Origin: Bacteroidales bacterium UBA6229
Lineage (GTDB): Bacteria; Bacteroidota; Bacteroidia; Bacteroidales; F082
Direction: 5' to 3'
Length of the DNA stretch: 64,000 bases
NCBI GenBank assembly: GCA_002440975.1
Contig: DJWN01000010.1
Span: forward strand, 3,798 to 67,797
Every line of letters begins with the position of its first letter. Position 1 is the first letter of the stretch. The notes beneath the pieces are model-generated. The model worked only from the letters and a program-made list of their open reading frames with translations, was not told where the DNA came from and made no database searches. Below, one piece after another: positions 47,134-57,300 of this stretch. The translations under genes were made by a program, and so were the position numbers.

Positions 47134-47155
47134 GATGTAATAAGATTTAATTTAA

Positions 47156-47596
47156 TTAATTGTATATCAGGGTATAATCGTACTTAACAAAAATTGATTT
47201 ACGTTTCTTTTTATCATACAAAATCGAAACAGAATCTCTGCCTTTCATGCTTTCGTTAACAGATACTTTGAGCAGTTGAACAGCTTTTTTCTGTCGTGCC
47301 TGCACCTTCCGGCCTTCTGGTGTTTTCACATAAATATTTCTTTTCAATTTCATGCGACGACCTTTAAAAACCGGCGTAAAATCAACGTTAACTGTCAGGC
47401 CGTCATCACCTGCATAAAGCTGAATTGTTTGTGTTTTGTTATTCGTTAAGGTCTGTTCAAAGCTTTGCTCTGCTGCCAGGTTTTTTTTCAATTGTTGCAA
47501 ACTTATTCCATTGATATTCAATTGATAAGTTTCCTGTGCCTGGATCGAAAAGGCTAAAACTAAGGACAACATAAAAAGTGCAGCATATTTTCGCAT
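47156..47596 (-). CDS. hypothetical secreted protein
   Basis: A 146-residue protein with a clear signal peptide (MRKYAALFMLSLVLAFSIQAQ). The mature part is basic and rich in beta strands; nothing in it is recognisable. The in-frame ATG at 47620 would add eight residues before the signal peptide, so 47596 was chosen. The 236-bp gap upstream, shared with the divergent beta-mannosidase gene, has only a weak -7-like element (47640-47647). Confidence 0.55.
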   Translation of the reverse strand: MRKYAALFMLSLVLAFSIQAQETYQLNINGISLQQLKKNLAAEQSFEQTLTNNKTQTIQLYAGDDGLTVNVDFTPVFKGRRMKLKRNIYVKTPEGRKVQARQKKAVQLLKVSVNESMKGRDSVSILYDKKKRKSIFVKYDYTLIYN

Positions 47597-47832
47597 AAGT
47601 ATAAAATTTAAGTAAGACATTGCTTATTGGTTTTGAGTGCAATATTAAAGTTTTTTTGGTCAGAATCAACATGGGAGTAAGTCGCTGAAAATAAAATTTA
47701 TACATTAGAAATAATTACTAATTTAGCTATTGGTTTTGGATAAAACCATCATGATCTAAGTTGAAAAACCATGATTCCGTACTGAACCAATTTGGTAATT
47801 AGCGTGTCTTAAGCATTGAAATATAACTGACA

Positions 47833-50385
47833 ATGAAGATCCTTACGAACAAAAGCAATGCGACAATCCTGCAAAATCTTGTTGTTGTGCTGATTACAAC
47901 TTTAGCCCTGGGGTGTGTCAGGCAGGGAGGTGTTGATATTCAACGTCTTGATGCGGGTTGGAAGTTGTATTCTGATACCTTGGATACGCTTTTTCGGATT
48001 GAAATGCCAGGGAATGTTTTTCAGCTTTTATACGAACAGGATAGGGCAGCTCATTATCATGCCCATGAAGCTGAAAAATCACTTGCTGCTCTATCAGAGA
48101 AAACCTGGACATGGGAAACCACTTTTACTCCTGATGTAGAAGTTCTTAAGCACAATAATCTGATTTTAAGTCTGGAAGGTATAAATACTTTGGCTAAGAT
48201 TGAACTCAACGGTAAGGAAGTATATGTAGCTGACAATATGTTTCGAACGCATGAAATTCCGGTAAAAGCTTTGTTACACAATGGCCTGAACAAGCTTAAG
48301 CTAATTTTTCCACCACAAGCCGTTTACCTCGACAGTATCGCCCGGAAAGCTACTGTTGCCTTACCCGACAGCCGGGCTTTTATGCGTAGAGCGGCATATC
48401 AGTCGGGTTGGGATTGGGCTCCCAGGATTATTTCACCTGAAATCGGCAGAGCTCCGGTTTTGAAAGGATGGAGCAAGGTAAAGGTGAATGCTGTTTCAAT
48501 ATTGCAAACACAGGTCGATCCGGAGGAGGCAAGCCTGACTTTGGTGAGCGAGATCGAAGCCGACCAGCAAAGGTCGTATAAAATGATTCTGCTGCATCGG
48601 GGAAGAAAATTGATTGATCAAACTATTCATCTGTATAACGGCATGAATGAGTCGGCCATTGCTTTTACTATCGAAGATCCAAAGCTCTGGTGGCCTGCTG
48701 GTTATGGCAGTCAACTCCTTTATACATTTGATATTCAATTACTTGATGGGAATCATGTCATTTATTCCACAAGCAAAAGAATTGGCCTCAGAAGTATCGG
48801 GGTTTCACAACAGCCTGACAGTATTGGCCAAGCCTTTTCTTTTGTGGTGAACGGAGTGCCAATTTATGCAAGGGGGGCCAACTATGTGCCTGAAGATCTT
48901 TTTGTTTCGAATATCAATGAAAAAACCACCATCAAACTACTTCAGTCTGCAGCCGAAACGGGCATGAATATGATACGTGTCTGGGGCGGTGGCATTTATC
49001 CGTCTGATACCTTTTATGATCTATGCGACAGCCTTGGCCTGCTGGTTTGGCAGGATTTTATGTTTGCAAACACATTGTATCCGTTTGATACTGAGTTTCT
49101 AGCTAATGTAAAGATGGAGGCAGAGCAGCAAATCAAACGGCTGCGCGACAGAACTTCGCTGGCACTGTGGTGTGGCAATAATGAAGTTGATGAAGGCTTC
49201 CATAATTGGGGATGGGCTGATCAGCTGGGTTGGTCTGCTTCTGAGCAGGACAGTTTATGGCGGGGCTATCAATTACTCTTTGAACAACTGCTGCCTGATC
49301 TGGTTGATGAATTGGATCCGGAAACCTTTTATTGGCCCAGCTCGCCTTCCACAGGCTGGGGAAGGCCCGAAAGTTTGCTCAAGGGAGATGTGCATTACTG
49401 GGGCGTTTGGTGGGGTGAAGAAGCTTTTGAGATGTATCAAAAAAAAGTGGGCCGTTTCAACAGTGAGTTTGGCTTTCAAGCCATGCCTTCCCATCATACA
49501 CTCAAACAATTAATACCTCAAAATCAATGGTATAAAGGATCACCCGCACTTGCTTATTACCAGAAACATTTCCGTGGAACGGCTTTGATCCATAATTATA
49601 TGCAGGCTGACTTCCCGGTTCCCGAAAAGCTTGAGGATTACATTTATATGAGTCAGCTCACACAGGCCTATGGAGCTGGAATGGCTGTTGAAGCGCAACG
49701 GCTTTCGAACGGGCGAAGCAACGGGACTTTGATCTGGCAGCTCAACGATGCCTGGCCCGTGATATCATGGTCGATGATTGACTATTTTGGACGGCCAAAA
49801 GCCTTGTATTACCATTTGAAACGACTATTCAGGCCGGTTCTGATTGGGGTTAAGTCCTCAAAACAATCAACAGAAGTGCAGATTGTCAATCATGGAAAAG
49901 ATACAGTAAATGCCAGGATGAGAGCTGATTTGATTGATTTTGAAGGGATTGTTTTGCATGCCTTTTCAGTTCCGGTGCAGCTGAATCCAGGTAAACAAAA
50001 AGCTTTTGCACAGATTATGCCGGCTGATATTTTTCGAAGGATAGATAAGGCTAAGGTGTGGCTTAAAATATTGTTGAATGATTCAAACAAAAACCTGGCT
50101 GCTTATAATTACTTCTTTGTAGCTCCAAAATCGTTAAAATTGCCTGAAGCAGAAATATTTATGCATCTGATGCCGCGCAAGGATTATGTGGAAATCATTT
50201 TGAAAGCTGATCGTTATGTCAGGTATTTGGAGCTTATTTCAAATGATCAGGACGGCAAATGGGAGAACAATTATTTTGACCTGGAGCCAGAGAAAACGGT
50301 TTCGGTGAGGTTTTATCCTTCGGGCAAAATACCATTAAATGAATTGCAATTCGAAAAGAGGTGCCTGAATACATTTTTGAATTAG
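47833..50385 (+). CDS. GH2 beta-mannosidase lipoprotein
   Basis: An 850-residue GH2 enzyme exported as a lipoprotein (LALGC, C28). It has a sugar-binding jelly roll (about 35-200), an Ig-like domain, the TIM barrel with WCGNNE giving acid/base E451 and FNSEFGFQ giving nucleophile E545, and a C-terminal beta domain. The WDWAPR and WGGGIYP motifs favour beta-mannosidase over beta-galactosidase. It should cleave the beta-1,4-mannose at the N-glycan core or of mannans. It stops 1 bp from the convergent anti-sigma gene and is not in an operon. Confidence 0.92.
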   Translation: MKILTNKSNATILQNLVVVLITTLALGCVRQGGVDIQRLDAGWKLYSDTLDTLFRIEMPGNVFQLLYEQDRAAHYHAHEAEKSLAALSEKTWTWETTFTPDVEVLKHNNLILSLEGINTLAKIELNGKEVYVADNMFRTHEIPVKALLHNGLNKLKLIFPPQAVYLDSIARKATVALPDSRAFMRRAAYQSGWDWAPRIISPEIGRAPVLKGWSKVKVNAVSILQTQVDPEEASLTLVSEIEADQQRSYKMILLHRGRKLIDQTIHLYNGMNESAIAFTIEDPKLWWPAGYGSQLLYTFDIQLLDGNHVIYSTSKRIGLRSIGVSQQPDSIGQAFSFVVNGVPIYARGANYVPEDLFVSNINEKTTIKLLQSAAETGMNMIRVWGGGIYPSDTFYDLCDSLGLLVWQDFMFANTLYPFDTEFLANVKMEAEQQIKRLRDRTSLALWCGNNEVDEGFHNWGWADQLGWSASEQDSLWRGYQLLFEQLLPDLVDELDPETFYWPSSPSTGWGRPESLLKGDVHYWGVWWGEEAFEMYQKKVGRFNSEFGFQAMPSHHTLKQLIPQNQWYKGSPALAYYQKHFRGTALIHNYMQADFPVPEKLEDYIYMSQLTQAYGAGMAVEAQRLSNGRSNGTLIWQLNDAWPVISWSMIDYFGRPKALYYHLKRLFRPVLIGVKSSKQSTEVQIVNHGKDTVNARMRADLIDFEGIVLHAFSVPVQLNPGKQKAFAQIMPADIFRRIDKAKVWLKILLNDSNKNLAAYNYFFVAPKSLKLPEAEIFMHLMPRKDYVEIILKADRYVRYLELISNDQDGKWENNYFDLEPEKTVSVRFYPSGKIPLNELQFEKRCLNTFLN

Positions 50386-50386
50386 C

Positions 50387-51535
50387 TCAATCGTTCTGAT
50401 TTTCTTTTTCGAGATTTCTTTGAAAACTTATCGCGGGAGAAAGAAACTGAACTGCCTTGAGCCTTCCGTTGTCGTCAGCAATTTTTTTAAGCTCTACTTC
50501 ATTATCAGTTAACAAGTTAAATGTTTTTATCCCGGCTTCGACCCAGCGAATTGCCGGAAAGCGTTCAGCCGGTTTCTGCTGCGCCATATTTTCGCTCGAT
50601 TCTGATTCGACTATGGCATCAGTTCTGGTTTTTACTAACAGCCTGACAAATTTGCGGCTGGTGTTGGCTAATATCAGTCCTGCTAACGATTTTTCCTGAT
50701 TGTTTTGGTTTTCGATTCTGGCCAAATAAGCTTTTCCGTTAAAGTAATAATTCATGTGCTGCCAATTGTCGTCATACAGAATCTGCCCGATTGGCGACCA
50801 ACCAACGGCTTCTGGTTTTCGCGGGAGCAAAACTGGAGTGGTTTCTGCCTCAGCCAGCATCTCATCAACCGGAGCTGGAATTTCCATTTCCGGCAATTTA
50901 AAAGCGCGATGCGTCAGATATTGCTCGTTGGGCATATGAACTGCGGAGAGGGTTTTGGGATATTGTTTATAGCTCAGTTCGATTAATTGTATGTCGCGCT
51001 CAGGAATCCTGACAGGCTCTTTCAAAAACCACCAGCCGACACTGATTAGCAGTAACAAACCGGCAGCCACTCCAACCCAGTAATTATTATTCAGTAAAAG
51101 CAAGGCCGAAGAGCTTTTTTTAAGGTCAGTCCTGTGTGGGTAAGTGATTGATTCGTTAGTTTTTAAGTAGGTTAATTTGAGCAGTTCCAATTCTTGTGCA
51201 AGCCTGGTATCTGAATTGATGGATTGCTCGAACTTATGCTTTTCTGCCTCACTCAATTCCCCTTCGAGGTAATTAATCGCAGTAAGGTCGAAACTTTCAA
51301 TACCCGCAGTGCTGATCAGCTTAAACTCCGGTATTCGTTTCAGCCTGTGCTTGTCTTCAAAATATAACGTTTCGGCAGCCAGCAGCGGCAATTCTTCCGT
51401 AAGTTCTTCCCAGCTGCCCAGTGTTGGATGTGCAGCAATAAACTGCCTGAGCAACAACGCTTGCGTTTCATTAAGCCGACCTTCTGAATAATCTAGCAGA
51501 AAGGCTTCGTAATTCTGTGTGTTGATCGTTGTCAT
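50387..51535 (-). CDS. putative transmembrane anti-sigma factor
   Basis: A 382-residue protein encoded directly after an ECF sigma factor with an ATGA overlap, which is the usual arrangement for an anti-sigma factor. The cytoplasmic part (about 1-148) has two similar helical segments, NYEAFLLDYSEGRLNE and TAINYLEGELSEAEKH, without the HxxxCxxC zinc motif. One membrane helix is at about 150-167 (YWVGVAAGLLLLISVGWWFL). The outer part of about 210 residues has no recognisable domain. The signal sensed is unknown. Confidence 0.72.
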   Translation of the reverse strand: MTTINTQNYEAFLLDYSEGRLNETQALLLRQFIAAHPTLGSWEELTEELPLLAAETLYFEDKHRLKRIPEFKLISTAGIESFDLTAINYLEGELSEAEKHKFEQSINSDTRLAQELELLKLTYLKTNESITYPHRTDLKKSSSALLLLNNNYWVGVAAGLLLLISVGWWFLKEPVRIPERDIQLIELSYKQYPKTLSAVHMPNEQYLTHRAFKLPEMEIPAPVDEMLAEAETTPVLLPRKPEAVGWSPIGQILYDDNWQHMNYYFNGKAYLARIENQNNQEKSLAGLILANTSRKFVRLLVKTRTDAIVESESSENMAQQKPAERFPAIRWVEAGIKTFNLLTDNEVELKKIADDNGRLKAVQFLSPAISFQRNLEKENQND

Positions 51536-52029
51536 GCGGGTACATCCAATACGTTTTCTATCTTTTGCAGGTATTTTTTCAGATTCATCCTGGCTCTGAA
51601 AATATACACTTTTACCTGAGCTTCAGAAAGATGCGTTATTTCGCCTATTTCCTGATAGCTATAGCCTTCATAGTCGCGCAAAAGAATCACTGACCGCTGA
51701 ATTTCAGAGAGGGTTTGCAAGGCTTCGTCCAGCACTTTTTTTAGGTCGGAATAACTGTTGTAGCTTACCTGCAGATGGCTGTGCTGTTGCTCCAGTCTGT
51801 CCGATTTCCCGTTTTTTCTGATGTCGTCAATCATGGTATGGTAAGCTGTTGTAAACAAATATGAACGTGCCTTTTCGAAAGGAATTTCATCCACTCGCTG
51901 CCAAACCCTTGCATAGGTTTCCTGCACTACATCCTTTGCCTGCTCCTCATCGCGTATATTTTTGAGGATGAACCGATAAAGGCCATCAGCATACATATCT
52001 ACACAACGATTGTATTCTTTTCGCGTCAT
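51532..52029 (-). CDS. ECF RNA polymerase sigma factor
   Basis: A 165-residue sigma-70 family protein with region 2 (DEEQAKDVVQETYARVWQR to IDDIRK) and region 4 (LDEALQTLSEIQRSVILLRDYEGYSYQEIG, helix-turn-helix to about 150). There is no region 1 or 3. The next gene, with 4-bp overlap, is a membrane anti-sigma candidate. The target regulon is unknown; an inverted repeat just upstream may be a control site. It may be autoregulated. Confidence 0.88.
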   Translation of the reverse strand: MTRKEYNRCVDMYADGLYRFILKNIRDEEQAKDVVQETYARVWQRVDEIPFEKARSYLFTTAYHTMIDDIRKNGKSDRLEQQHSHLQVSYNSYSDLKKVLDEALQTLSEIQRSVILLRDYEGYSYQEIGEITHLSEAQVKVYIFRARMNLKKYLQKIENVLDVPA

Positions 52030-52068
52030 GCGGTAAATTAAGCTTTCAGGATGTAATACGTTTAACCA

Positions 52069-52084
52069 GCTGTAAAGTTACAGC
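52069..52084. promoter_or_regulatory. 16-bp inverted repeat upstream of the sigma/anti-sigma operon
   Basis: GCTGTAA-AG-TTACAGC is a perfect 7-bp inverted repeat with a 2-bp centre, 40 bp before the ECF sigma start and near a -7-like TAACTTTA. It may be an operator or the half-sites of an activator. Confidence 0.4.
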
Positions 52085-52119
52085 TGCAAACAAAAATAAT
52101 CAAATTCAGAAAATCCGCC

Positions 52120-53907
52120 TTAGTCCAGTTTGAGTACAGCCAAAAATGCAGATTGTGGCACTTCCACATTGCCTACCTGCCTCATGCGTTTCTTTCCTTT
52201 TTTCTGTTTTTCGAGCAATTTGCGTTTACGGGTGATGTCGCCACCATAGCACTTGGCTGTCACGTCTTTGCGCAGTGCTTTGATCGTTTCACGTGCAATA
52301 ATCTTAGAGCCTATGGCAGCCTGAATGGCAATGTCGTATTGTTGTCGTGGAATGAGTTCTTTTAGCTTCTCACACATTTTTCGTCCAAAATTGTAAGAAT
52401 GGTCGCGATGAATCAAGGTAGAAAGCGCATCCACTGATTCGCCGTTGAGCAAGATATCCAGCTTCACCAGGATCGCCTTCTGGTAGCCTTCGATATGATA
52501 ATCGAAGGAAGCATACCCTCTCGAAATGGATTTGAGTTTGTCGTAAAAGTCAAATACAATCTCACTCAGCGGCATTTCAAAAGTAAGTTCTACCCTGTCG
52601 GAGGTGAGATAAACCTGATTTTTAAGCACACCCCGCTTTTCGATGGCCAGCGTCATGATATTGCCCAGATACTCCGATTTTGAAATTATCTGTGCAACGA
52701 TGTAAGGTTCCTCTATATAATCCAGCTTGTTGGCATCCGGCAAACCACTAGGATTATGCACCTCTATCAAGTGGCCCGAAGTGGTATAGGCTTTAAATTT
52801 TACGTTGGGAACGGTAGTGATCACATCCATATCGAACTCCCGATCCAGCCTTTCCTGAATGATTTCCATGTGCAACAGTCCCAGGAATCCACAGCGAAAT
52901 CCAAAGCCAAGGGCAGCAGAGCTTTCCGGCTCAAAAACCAATGACGCATCATTTAGCTGAAGTTTTTCAATGGAGGCACGAAGTTCTTCATAATCATCGG
53001 CATCAACCGGATAAATTCCTGCAAAAACCATTGGTTTCACGTTTTCGAATCCTGAAATGGCTTTGTCGCAGGGGCGGTCAACCTGTGTGATGGTATCACC
53101 TACTTTTACTTCGCGTGAGGTCTTGATTCCTGAAATAATATATCCCACATCTCCTGTGCTCATCACTTGTTTGGGAATCTGCTTGAGTTGCAAAACACCA
53201 ATTTCATCGGCATTGTATTCTTTTCCGGTAGCTACAAACTTAACCAGATCGCCTTTTTTCATGCTGCCATTCATGATACGGAAATAAGCAATAATACCAC
53301 GGAATGGATTAAACACAGAATCGAAAATAAGTGCCTGCAGCGGAGCTTCGGGATCGCCTACCGGAGCAGGGACTCGCCTAACTATGGCTTCGAGTATTTC
53401 GGCTACACCGATACCTGTTTTGGCACTTGCCCGTAAAATATCTTCTTTGTCGCAGCCAATCAGTTCAATGATTTGATCTTCTACCTCATCAACCATTGCA
53501 CTGTCCATATCTATTTTGTTAAGCACAGGAATGATTTCCAGGTCATGATCCAGGGCAAGATATAAATTAGAAATGGTTTGAGCCTGAATGCCTTGTGTGG
53601 CATCAACAACAAGCAAAGCACCTTCGCAAGCTGCAATAGATCGCGAAACTTCGTACGAAAAGTCAACATGCCCGGGTGTATCTATCAGATTGAGCGTATA
53701 AACTTCGCCTGCCTGTTCATACTTCATCTGGATTGCATGACTTTTGATTGTGATACCGCGCTCGCGTTCAAGATCCATACTGTCGAGCACTTGTTCTTTC
53801 TGGTCGCGCTCCGAAACCGTGTTGGTGAGTTGCAAAAGTCTGTCGGCCAGGGTACTTTTACCGTGGTCGATATGTGCAATGATACAAAAGTTGCGTATAT
53901 TTTTCAT
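52120..53907 (-). CDS. lepA: elongation factor 4 (LepA)
   Basis: A 595-residue translation GTPase, the typical LepA length. The GTPase motifs are [14 protein letters not shown] and NKID; then come domains II, III and V and the LepA-specific C-terminal domain ([32 protein letters not shown]). LepA back-translocates stalled ribosomes or helps ribosome biogenesis. An in-frame TTG at 53916 lies inside the promoter element, so ATG 53907 is the start; transcription seems to begin only about 2 nt before it. Probably monocistronic. Confidence 0.95.
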   Translation of the reverse strand: MKNIRNFCIIAHIDHGKSTLADRLLQLTNTVSERDQKEQVLDSMDLERERGITIKSHAIQMKYEQAGEVYTLNLIDTPGHVDFSYEVSRSIAACEGALLVVDATQGIQAQTISNLYLALDHDLEIIPVLNKIDMDSAMVDEVEDQIIELIGCDKEDILRASAKTGIGVAEILEAIVRRVPAPVGDPEAPLQALIFDSVFNPFRGIIAYFRIMNGSMKKGDLVKFVATGKEYNADEIGVLQLKQIPKQVMSTGDVGYIISGIKTSREVKVGDTITQVDRPCDKAISGFENVKPMVFAGIYPVDADDYEELRASIEKLQLNDASLVFEPESSAALGFGFRCGFLGLLHMEIIQERLDREFDMDVITTVPNVKFKAYTTSGHLIEVHNPSGLPDANKLDYIEEPYIVAQIISKSEYLGNIMTLAIEKRGVLKNQVYLTSDRVELTFEMPLSEIVFDFYDKLKSISRGYASFDYHIEGYQKAILVKLDILLNGESVDALSTLIHRDHSYNFGRKMCEKLKELIPRQQYDIAIQAAIGSKIIARETIKALRKDVTAKCYGGDITRKRKLLEKQKKGKKRMRQVGNVEVPQSAFLAVLKLD

Positions 53908-53913
53908 GGACTG

Positions 53914-53942
53914 CAAAATTACGATATTCCGCTAATCTCAAA
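53914..53942 (-). promoter_or_regulatory. lepA promoter, nearly leaderless
   Basis: Minus strand TTTG (53939-53942), 17-bp spacer, TAATTTTG (53914-53921). The start codon follows 6 nt after the -7 element. Confidence 0.6.
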
Positions 53943-54060
53943 CAAGACAATATAAAAATACACTGTAACTTAGCCGATAGCTTGTTGCAGAACTTATCTC
54001 CTGCTTAAATGAGGTTTGCAAAAGACTTTAATTGCTAATAGTTCAATTATTTTTTAACAC

Positions 54061-54304
54061 TGTTGTCCGGTATAATTTAAATAAAAACGCTCAATCGCTG
54101 TAATAATGCCGTCCCGTACCTACGGGACTTTTTCTTGAATTCTAACACGTTGACTACCCATATTTTGTCCCTAACGGGACAGTCCCGTTAGGGACAAAAT
54201 ATGGGTAGAATAAAAAGTTACCCCTGATTATCCCAAGTCCCGTACGTACGGGACGGCATTATTACAGCTATTGAGTGACTTTATTTGTGTTTTACCGGAC
54301 AACA
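54061..54304. repeat. large palindromic MITE-like element, 244 bp
   Basis: The outer arms are 70 nt each (54061-54130 and 54235-54304), mostly complementary. They contain near-palindromes around GTCCCGTAC/GTACGGGAC of the REP type. In the middle, 54154-54208 is a perfect inverted repeat of two 27-nt arms around one base. There is no coding sequence. The outermost bases TTGTCCGGTA/TACCGGACAA look like terminal repeats. A related fragment occurs at 61720-61760. The element fills most of the 408-bp gap between lepA and the dikinase-like gene (53908-54315); the rest of the gap holds the lepA promoter and AT-rich sequence. Confidence 0.8.
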
Positions 54305-54315
54305 ATGATTATTTC

Positions 54316-57300
54316 TTAATAATTATAGCCGACACTCATACTCGATTTTTCGATCTGATAATGTCCCATGTAGATATTGCCCAAATTGCCGTCGATACTG
54401 ATTTTATCTCCGCTCTGTACCAGCCTTCCATCGAGTTTGCATTGTTTATTGTTTTCGTCAACCAACAGGCTGTTGCAGTTTACTACACAGGTTTTTCCCA
54501 GACGAACTGCCGTAACGGCGGCATGGGAGGTAGCTCCTCCACGGGCTGTGATCAAACCATCGCAGTTAAAAATCATGCCGATATCGTCCGGTACTGTATC
54601 AGGCCGAATCAATATAAGTGGCATATCAGGATTTTCGGTTTGCAGTTGCTCGAGGTCGGTTTCGTCAAAAGCTGCCAGCCCGTTGAGTGCACCCCCACCA
54701 ATTCCAATTCCACGTCCCATCAAGTCCATCGTTTCGGGTAAAACAACAAAAGCATTGGTTTCCAGCTCAACGCGCAAATCCTGATCTCTGACCTGCAGGA
54801 TAAACAAATCTTCCGGCTTGTCAGATTCAAAAGTAAATTCGATTTCCTGAGGGCTATAACCCAGGTTTTCGGTCAGTTCGGTAGCAATGGCATGGATGCG
54901 TTTATAGATTTCGGGCAAACTGGCTTGTAATGACTGTTGGCTGATGTCGGCCTGTCGTCGTTGCGATTCACTTATTGGAGAGGGTTTCACAAGTCCTGCA
55001 ACAATATCCTCTCCCTGGCTGCGCATATTGAAGTCGCCGTAAAGATGAACCCCCGGCCGCTCGCGATGTGGATTTTGGGTAAATACCACTCCCGTCCCGG
55101 ATTTGTCATTCAGATTGCCATACACCATTTGTTGCACAATTACAGCTGTTCCCCAGTTATCAGAAAATTGCAGGTGACGCCTGTACACATAGGCTCTTTC
55201 GGATGACCAGGAGGCAAAAACCATATCAATCGTTTGGATGAGCTGTTCGAACAGGTTTTCTTCAAAACGGATGTTATGGGTTGCAAGCACCTCTTTGTAG
55301 GTCAATGCAATGAGGCGCATATGAGCTGGTTCAAACTCATTTTTTTGCTTCACCTGAAGCTTTTGTTTATAATTCAGCATCACCGAATCAAACACATCGC
55401 GATCAATGCCATGTGCCATTCCCCAGCTCTGGATGAGGCGCCGATACGAATCCCAGATCGACCAACACATCTCAGGTCTTTTGCTGATGGCTTCAACCAG
55501 CTCGTCGTTTAGTCCGACATTTAAAAAAGTGTCCATCGCACCGGGCATGGAGATTGCCGTACCCGAACGAACCGATAGCAATAAGGGGTTTTTGTAGTCG
55601 CCAAAACGTTTGCCGCTGAGTTGTTCGAGTTGTTTCAGGTATTTGCGGATCATCTCGTGCAGCTCTTTTTTCAGGGCTTTTAAGCCTAAAATCGTTTGAT
55701 GTCTCCTAAACACTTCTGTTGTGATCACAAATCCGGGAGGCACCGGAATACCTGCCAGATATAGGTTTTTGAGGTGGTAAGCCTTGCTGCCCAAAAATAC
55801 CTGATTGTCAGTTTTGGGATTGCGCTCTGTGAACGGGCTAATCACCATTTCTGAATTGTAAGTCATGATATCGCTGATCAAGTTGCCATCGAGCCTGTCG
55901 GCCATGCTGCGCAGCGACTGCAGAATGCGAGAGATAAAATTGTCGAGCGGTTGCACCAAAAAAGCCTCGGCAATCACATCGCGGTGAAAGCCTTCCGATT
56001 TCATGCTGAGGAGCTGTTGTACTTCACGGTCAGTTTTGTCCTGAAGAGGATCAAAAATCTGAGGGATTACAATCTTTAGCGGGTATTCATACGATTTTAG
56101 AAAATACTTGATAATGATACGCTTGACATCTTCGGCCAAAAACTGAAAGATATTGATATACTGATCAAATGAAAAGCTTCGTGAAGTGAGGCTGTATCGC
56201 AGCATCTGCAGGTTGGAGTTAAAGCTTTGGTTGGTGATGCCGTCCAGCTCGAGGCCTGAGCGGAAGTACTCCAGGATGCCGTTGATTTCCTCGAGTGTGC
56301 TGGCCGAGATATAATCCAGGTTAAGACTCGAAACCACTTTTTCCATTAATCGGGTAGCCACATTTTCGAGCCGAAAGGTAAGGCCGAGTGCTTCAAATTT
56401 ATTTTCGCGGTAAACGCCATACATGGAAGGAATTCCGATGGCGATATGTCGTTTGTGATAAATATTTTCCCAGCTTTCGCTTTCCTGAGGATTGAAAATG
56501 ATGGCTTTAAGCTTCTCCATAAACGAATAGATCAGCTTGAGTGAGTGACCATAATCCTGTTTGTTCATGGCCTGTTGCAACAGCTCAATATCTTCGTCGG
56601 GAATAAAAGGATAACGTCGCAGCAACGCAATGATGTTCACTGTTTCGAAGGAATATTTTTCACGCAGGTGATCATACAGGACTCGAATATCATGTATGCG
56701 CTCACTGTCGCGCTTTACCAGTTCGGGATTAGTATCCATGCCTTCCATCGCTTTTTCGAGCAAGTACTTAAATCGCTCAAGACTACAGCTTAACAAACCA
56801 TCGGCATCTGATTGCTGAAGCTGAGCCATTTGGTTGACGAGCTGATGAACTGTCACAAAATATTCACCTTCAGTATCAACAAATTGATACACATTATCGG
56901 GTAATGCATTGCGCAGTTTTTGCAGCTCGCCATCATGCCAAAACCTGAAAACCCTGCGTGTGAGTTCGATCAGGGTGTTGTTGCTTTCTGTATGTACCTG
57001 CTTGCGCAAAAAGTGAATCAGCTTGTCCTGGCGACCGCAAATTTCGTCCATCGTTGTGGTTACATTGCGGATTTCGCCTTCTGCACCTATTTCGGTGAAA
57101 TAAACCGGAAAGATACGTGTGAGCTGTTTCACCTTTTTGTAGTAAGGTGCGATATTGGAATTGAGGATTTTAGTTATTTCGCGTTGGAACAGATCAGTGT
57201 CGCTGATAAAAATCCCGCCAAGACGCAAATTGACGATCAGAGCCGAAAGCAGTTTCTCCATCAGCGACTGTGAATATTCAATCAGTTGAAGCCAGATCCG

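Noticed and set aside
54154..54208. Terminator of the dikinase-like gene or lepA
   Set aside because: The perfect palindrome lacks a following T tract and lies in a longer symmetric element; it lies upstream of lepA on its strand.
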